8,252 nt of DNA, taken from Rickettsiales bacterium. GTDB lineage: Bacteria > Pseudomonadota > Alphaproteobacteria > Rickettsiales > UBA1997. Where the stretch lies: contig JAIRWJ010000021.1 of NCBI GenBank assembly GCA_031269065.1, forward strand, positions 1 through 8,252, given 5' to 3'. Below are positions 6,445 through 8,252 of the stretch, one piece after another. The translations under genes were made by a program, and so were the position numbers. Each line of letters starts with the position of its first letter. The stretch's first letter is position 1. The notes beneath the pieces were generated by a model that was not told the DNA's origin, ran no database searches, and was given only the letters and a program-made list of their open reading frames with translations.

Positions 6445-6502
6445 AGACTGTTAGGTGTATTGTCTCACCGCCTTTTGTGCCAAGAGAGACGGACTTGCAA
6501 AA

Positions 6503-7249
6503 CTAAAAGAATCCCTTACCACTGCCTTCCTTTAGTTTTCGATTAGTTCTTTCTCGTTCTCTATCCTTGAAAGTTGCTTTTTCCCCTATTTTAGTTGGAC
6601 CCGTCACTGCGCCACCTTTTGCCTTATTTTCAGCTTGTTGTCTAGCCTTGAAAGTTGCCAGATATCCTGAATTTTTTTCTATTTCAGTTGGATCTGTCGT
6701 TGCACCACCTTTTACCTGACTAAATGGATTTTTTTTAGGAGGCTCTACAACAGGTTTATCCAGATCTTCCAAGAATTTCGCCAATTCTTCATCTATAATT
6801 GGCCCATTTTTTTGCAGTTTTTTCCTTTCCTCATCTACCTCTTTCTTGTCATTTTCCCAAACTTCCTTATCATCTTCTGATAAAGTGCCATTTTTTACCT
6901 CTAGATCCATACTCAACTTCTCTTTCTGCCAATCTTCTTCAGTCATATTTATTCTACGTTCCTTCTCCTGTTTAATTTCCTGTTCAATTTCCGCTATTAC
7001 TCGATCTTCCTCTTCCAACTTTTCTTCTCCCATTTCTCCCATTTCTGCCAATTCTTTGCTTACCTCGTCCTCTGTTGGGTCATTTGTTTTTTCCTCTATA
7101 ATGGATAGCATTTCTTTCATGAATTCTTCTGATTCTTTTGGGAATTGCCTAATATCCTCTCTGACTTTCTCCAGATCATCATAAAATGAATCATAATCTT
7201 CTATGCCAAGTTCTCTCTCAAGTTTCTCAAATTCTTCGCTTTCTTCCAT
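6503..7249 (-). CDS. acidic E/K-rich coiled-coil protein with C-terminal KGGA repeats
   Basis: I do not recognise this protein. ATG 7249 is chosen because GGAG lies five bases upstream; the frame continues to 7309, but that extension has no ribosome site. The 248 residues are extremely charged: residues 1-160 are Glu/Lys-rich and predicted helical or coiled coil. A Pro-rich linker follows at about 164-175, then two tandem degenerate repeats (about 180-210 and 211-238) sharing KGGAxTxPTxI, ATFKxR and NxK. The C-terminus switches to a basic tail with RERER. There is no signal peptide, membrane segment or enzyme motif. Such charge-rich, repeat-bearing proteins with basic Arg tails are common among type IV-secreted effectors of intracellular bacteria, but that role is speculative. 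Its stop is TAG. Confidence 0.7.
   Translation of the reverse strand: MEESEEFEKLERELGIEDYDSFYDDLEKVREDIRQFPKESEEFMKEMLSIIEEKTNDPTEDEVSKELAEMGEMGEEKLEEEDRVIAEIEQEIKQEKERRINMTEEDWQKEKLSMDLEVKNGTLSEDDKEVWENDKKEVDEERKKLQKNGPIIDEELAKFLEDLDKPVVEPPKKNPFSQVKGGATTDPTEIEKNSGYLATFKARQQAENKAKGGAVTGPTKIGEKATFKDRERERTNRKLKEGSGKGFF
6565..6716 (-). repeat. two degenerate tandem coding repeats
   Basis: Copies at 6565-6623 and 6646-6716 share CCTTGAAAGTTGC at one end and CACCTTTT-CC at the other (plus-strand reading), with TTAGTTGGA/TTCAGTTGGA between. The second has an extra segment of about 12 bases. They encode the paired KGGA...ATFK repeats and keep the frame. Confidence 0.6.
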
Positions 7250-7254
7250 TTTTT

Positions 7255-7279
7255 CTCCTATTTTAATAGGGCATACCCA
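7255..7279 (-). promoter_or_regulatory. hairpin overlapping the ribosome site of the E/K-rich gene
   Basis: On the minus strand CCTATT-AA-AATAGG (7257-7270) can fold so that its last GG, which is the GG of the Shine-Dalgarno GGAG (7255-7258), is paired. A competing stem, ATGGG with CCC-T-AT just upstream, uses the same CC bases, so two exclusive folds are possible. This could modulate translation, but the stems are short. Confidence 0.3.
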
Positions 7280-7323
7280 TAGATTAATTTCTTTAAAATA
7301 ATAATACAATTGTTTTCAGAAAA

Positions 7324-7384
7324 TGACTATTATTATGCTCACACAAATACCCAATTCTCCAGAATAGGGTATAGAAAATAGTCA
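7324..7384. repeat. 61-bp nested inverted repeat
   Basis: The outer arms TGACTATT (7324-7331) and AATAGTCA (7377-7384) are a perfect 8-bp match. Inside, ATACCC (7347-7352) pairs with GGGTAT (7367-7372), and ATTCT (7354-7358) with AGAAT (7361-7365). The result is a long hairpin with one A-A mismatch and an asymmetric internal loop. It lies between divergent genes, so it is not an obvious terminator; it may be a structured leader, small RNA, operator array or mobile repeat. Confidence 0.5.
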
Positions 7385-7749
7385 GACAAAAGCATACTGA
7401 CCAGCACACACTCCCAAAAAGGATTCCCCACAGGTTGTTGCTCTAGGCCGTTTCTTTGATCTCCATACTTCCTAATGTCTGTTTCTCTATTCTTTTTTCT
7501 GTTCTAACATGTTATTGTCGTTCAATAGCCAACTACCTATAGCGTTGAGGAAAAATTTTCTATGAAAACATCTTTATTCTTCTGTTAGCCACATAAAAGT
7601 TTTACCGTAGACCCCCGTGCTTATATCTTTGGTGCAGTTCTTCTAGCAGTGTCATTCATGACAAGAGACCCCCCTACCACAGTGTTTATATCTGCTACGC
7701 CTATTTAAGTCAACGATTCTGGGACAAACCTTTTTCTTTGGCCTCCGAT
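7385..7749. other. 365-bp intergenic stretch with short repeats, no gene seen
   Basis: All frames are closed by frequent stops and no tRNA-like or other known RNA signature was seen. Short elements noted: TAACATGTTA, a perfect 10-bp palindrome at 7505-7514; TGTCAT-TC-ATGACA at 7650-7663; and two related sites (AGACCCCC followed by GTG-Y-TTATATCT) starting at 7609 and 7666, the second with eight extra bases. Together they suggest regulatory or structural DNA ahead of acpP. Confidence 0.35.
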
Positions 7750-7777
7750 TTGATTTTTATATTCGAGGTTGTAGCAT
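7750..7777 (+). promoter_or_regulatory. candidate acpP promoter
   Basis: TTGATT (7750-7755) and TAGCAT (7772-7777) with a 16-base spacer; each hexamer matches the consensus at four of six positions. The implied leader is about 26 bases. Moderate to weak by sequence, but well placed. Confidence 0.35.
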
Positions 7778-7809
7778 GGCGTAACCTTTTTAAAGATTAT
7801 TGAGGAATT

Positions 7810-8052
7810 ATGAGTAGTGTTTTTGACAGGGTAAAGGGGATTGTTGCTAAGAATCTAGGGGCCGACGAATCTACCATAGGTGAAAATAGTAGTTTTGTCG
7901 AGGACCTAGGTGCCGATAGCCTTGACCAGGTGGAGTTAGTTATGGCCTTCGAGGAGGAGTTTGGAGTTGAAATTCCGGATGACGTTGCTGAAAAAATAAC
8001 AACTATCAAAAAGGCCGTTGACTTCATTGAGCAGAATAGCAAATCCCACTAG
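7810..8052 (+). CDS. acpP: acyl carrier protein
   Basis: The small acidic cytosolic carrier that holds growing acyl chains on a phosphopantetheine arm for fatty-acid and lipid A synthesis. The 80-residue length is standard. The prosthetic-group site is Ser37 in GADSLD, followed by the acidic helix II (VELVMAFEEEFGVEIPD) that docks with partner enzymes. ATG 7810 has GAGG four bases upstream. The stop is TAG. fabF begins 26 bp further on, giving the usual acpP-fabF order, but the customary fabD/fabG are not immediately upstream: the preceding gene is divergent and about 560 bp away. So the pair seems to have its own promoter. Confidence 0.97.
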   Translation: MSSVFDRVKGIVAKNLGADESTIGENSSFVEDLGADSLDQVELVMAFEEEFGVEIPDDVAEKITTIKKAVDFIEQNSKSH

Positions 8053-8078
8053 AATTGCTGACAGCTGTGTGGTAGCCT

Positions 8079-8252
8079 ATGCGCAGTAGTTATAGAGACA
8101 GGAGGGTTGTTGTCACAGGAATTGGTATGGTGACCCCGCTGGGCGTCGGCTGCCGGAGTACCTGGCAGAATCTAATTGGAGGGAAAAGTGGCATAGGAAT
8201 GATAAGCAGATTTGATCCCAGTGGACTTCCGGATGGGATAAGCAGAGTAGCC
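8079..8252 (+). CDS. fabF: beta-ketoacyl-ACP synthase II, N-terminal part (cut by window edge)
   Basis: The first 58 codons of a ketosynthase that condenses malonyl-ACP with acyl-ACP to lengthen fatty acids by two carbons. The N-terminal signature RRVVVTGIGMVTPLG and the following GGKSGIG...RFDPSGLP are typical of FabF. The catalytic Cys and two His lie beyond the window, so activity cannot be judged. A seven-residue extension (MRSSYRD) precedes the usual start. The ribosome site GGTAG, four bases before ATG 8079, is weak, and translation may be coupled to acpP. Confidence 0.93.
   Translation, partial: MRSSYRDRRVVVTGIGMVTPLGVGCRSTWQNLIGGKSGIGMISRFDPSGLPDGISRVA

Noticed and set aside
6275..6454. 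Plus-strand 59-codon frame
   Set aside because: No ribosome site; opposite to the strand of both neighbours, and the minus-strand frame over the same bases has better codon use.
6846..7184. Plus-strand open frame of 112 codons, Ser/Phe-rich
   Set aside because: Typical antisense of a Glu/Lys-rich gene, producing Ser/Phe runs.
7310..7809. tRNA, other known RNA gene or CRISPR array in the long gap
   Set aside because: No T-arm GGTTCGA-type sequence, cloverleaf or regularly spaced repeats; only isolated palindromes and one imperfect repeat pair.
7797..8042. Minus-strand open frame of 81 codons
   Set aside because: Antisense shadow of acpP.
954..8052. TAG reassigned to an amino acid in this organism
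   Set aside because: TAG ends recA, pepA and acpP at the expected family lengths, so it acts as a normal stop; one internal TAG is not enough for recoding.

Overview
The window looks like a chromosomal segment of an alphaproteobacterium, probably host-associated or intracellular. RecA, the M17 aminopeptidase, the acyl carrier protein and the start of FabF are all of proteobacterial type, and ACP and FabF read most like alphaproteobacterial versions. Base composition is moderately AT-rich (about 40-45% GC by eye). Arg is mostly AGA/AGG, ATA is common for Ile, and TAG is the commonest stop codon. Gene density is low for a bacterium: several gaps are 300-560 bp long and one gene carries a nonsense codon, as expected of a genome under reductive decay. 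The lineage is inferred from protein character only.

Layout. (1) 1-808, plus strand: the end of an unrecognised gene and a second unrecognised gene, joined by a TGA/ATG overlap. (2) 809-953: a convergent intergenic region with a dense cluster of CTAG sites and a 17-bp hairpin palindrome. (3) 954-1751, minus strand: a membrane-anchored calcineurin-like metallophosphoesterase interrupted by one in-frame TAG. (4) 1852-2967, minus: recA, with its own sigma70-like promoter overlapping palindromes but no visible alphaproteobacterial SOS box. (5) 3083-3388, minus: a compact unit with a perfect TTGACA-N18-TATAAT promoter, a 55-residue single-pass membrane protein and a possible terminator. (6) 3389-3816: no intact gene; the plus strand looks like fragmented coding sequence. 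(7) 3817-6171, minus: a leucyl aminopeptidase (M17) followed by a putative zinc metallopeptidase with an HEFGH motif, a lethal-factor-like ELFARSW ligand motif and a C-terminal membrane segment. (8) 6268-7249, minus: a 58-residue putative membrane peptide and a very acidic E/K-rich protein ending in two degenerate KGGA repeats and a basic Arg-rich tail. (9) 7250-7809: a long divergent intergenic region with nested inverted repeats. (10) 7810-8252, plus: acpP and the first 58 codons of fabF.

Working together: acpP and fabF form a fatty-acid elongation pair, with ACP carrying the chain and FabF extending it. RecA is the recombinase of DNA repair. The aminopeptidase and the HEFGH protein are likely co-transcribed, but a shared function is only an inference. 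The other genes are unrecognised or disrupted. The points most worth following are the nonsense-interrupted phosphoesterase in a TAG-rich stop-codon setting, the lethal-factor-like membrane zincin, and the promoter-rich small membrane gene upstream of recA.
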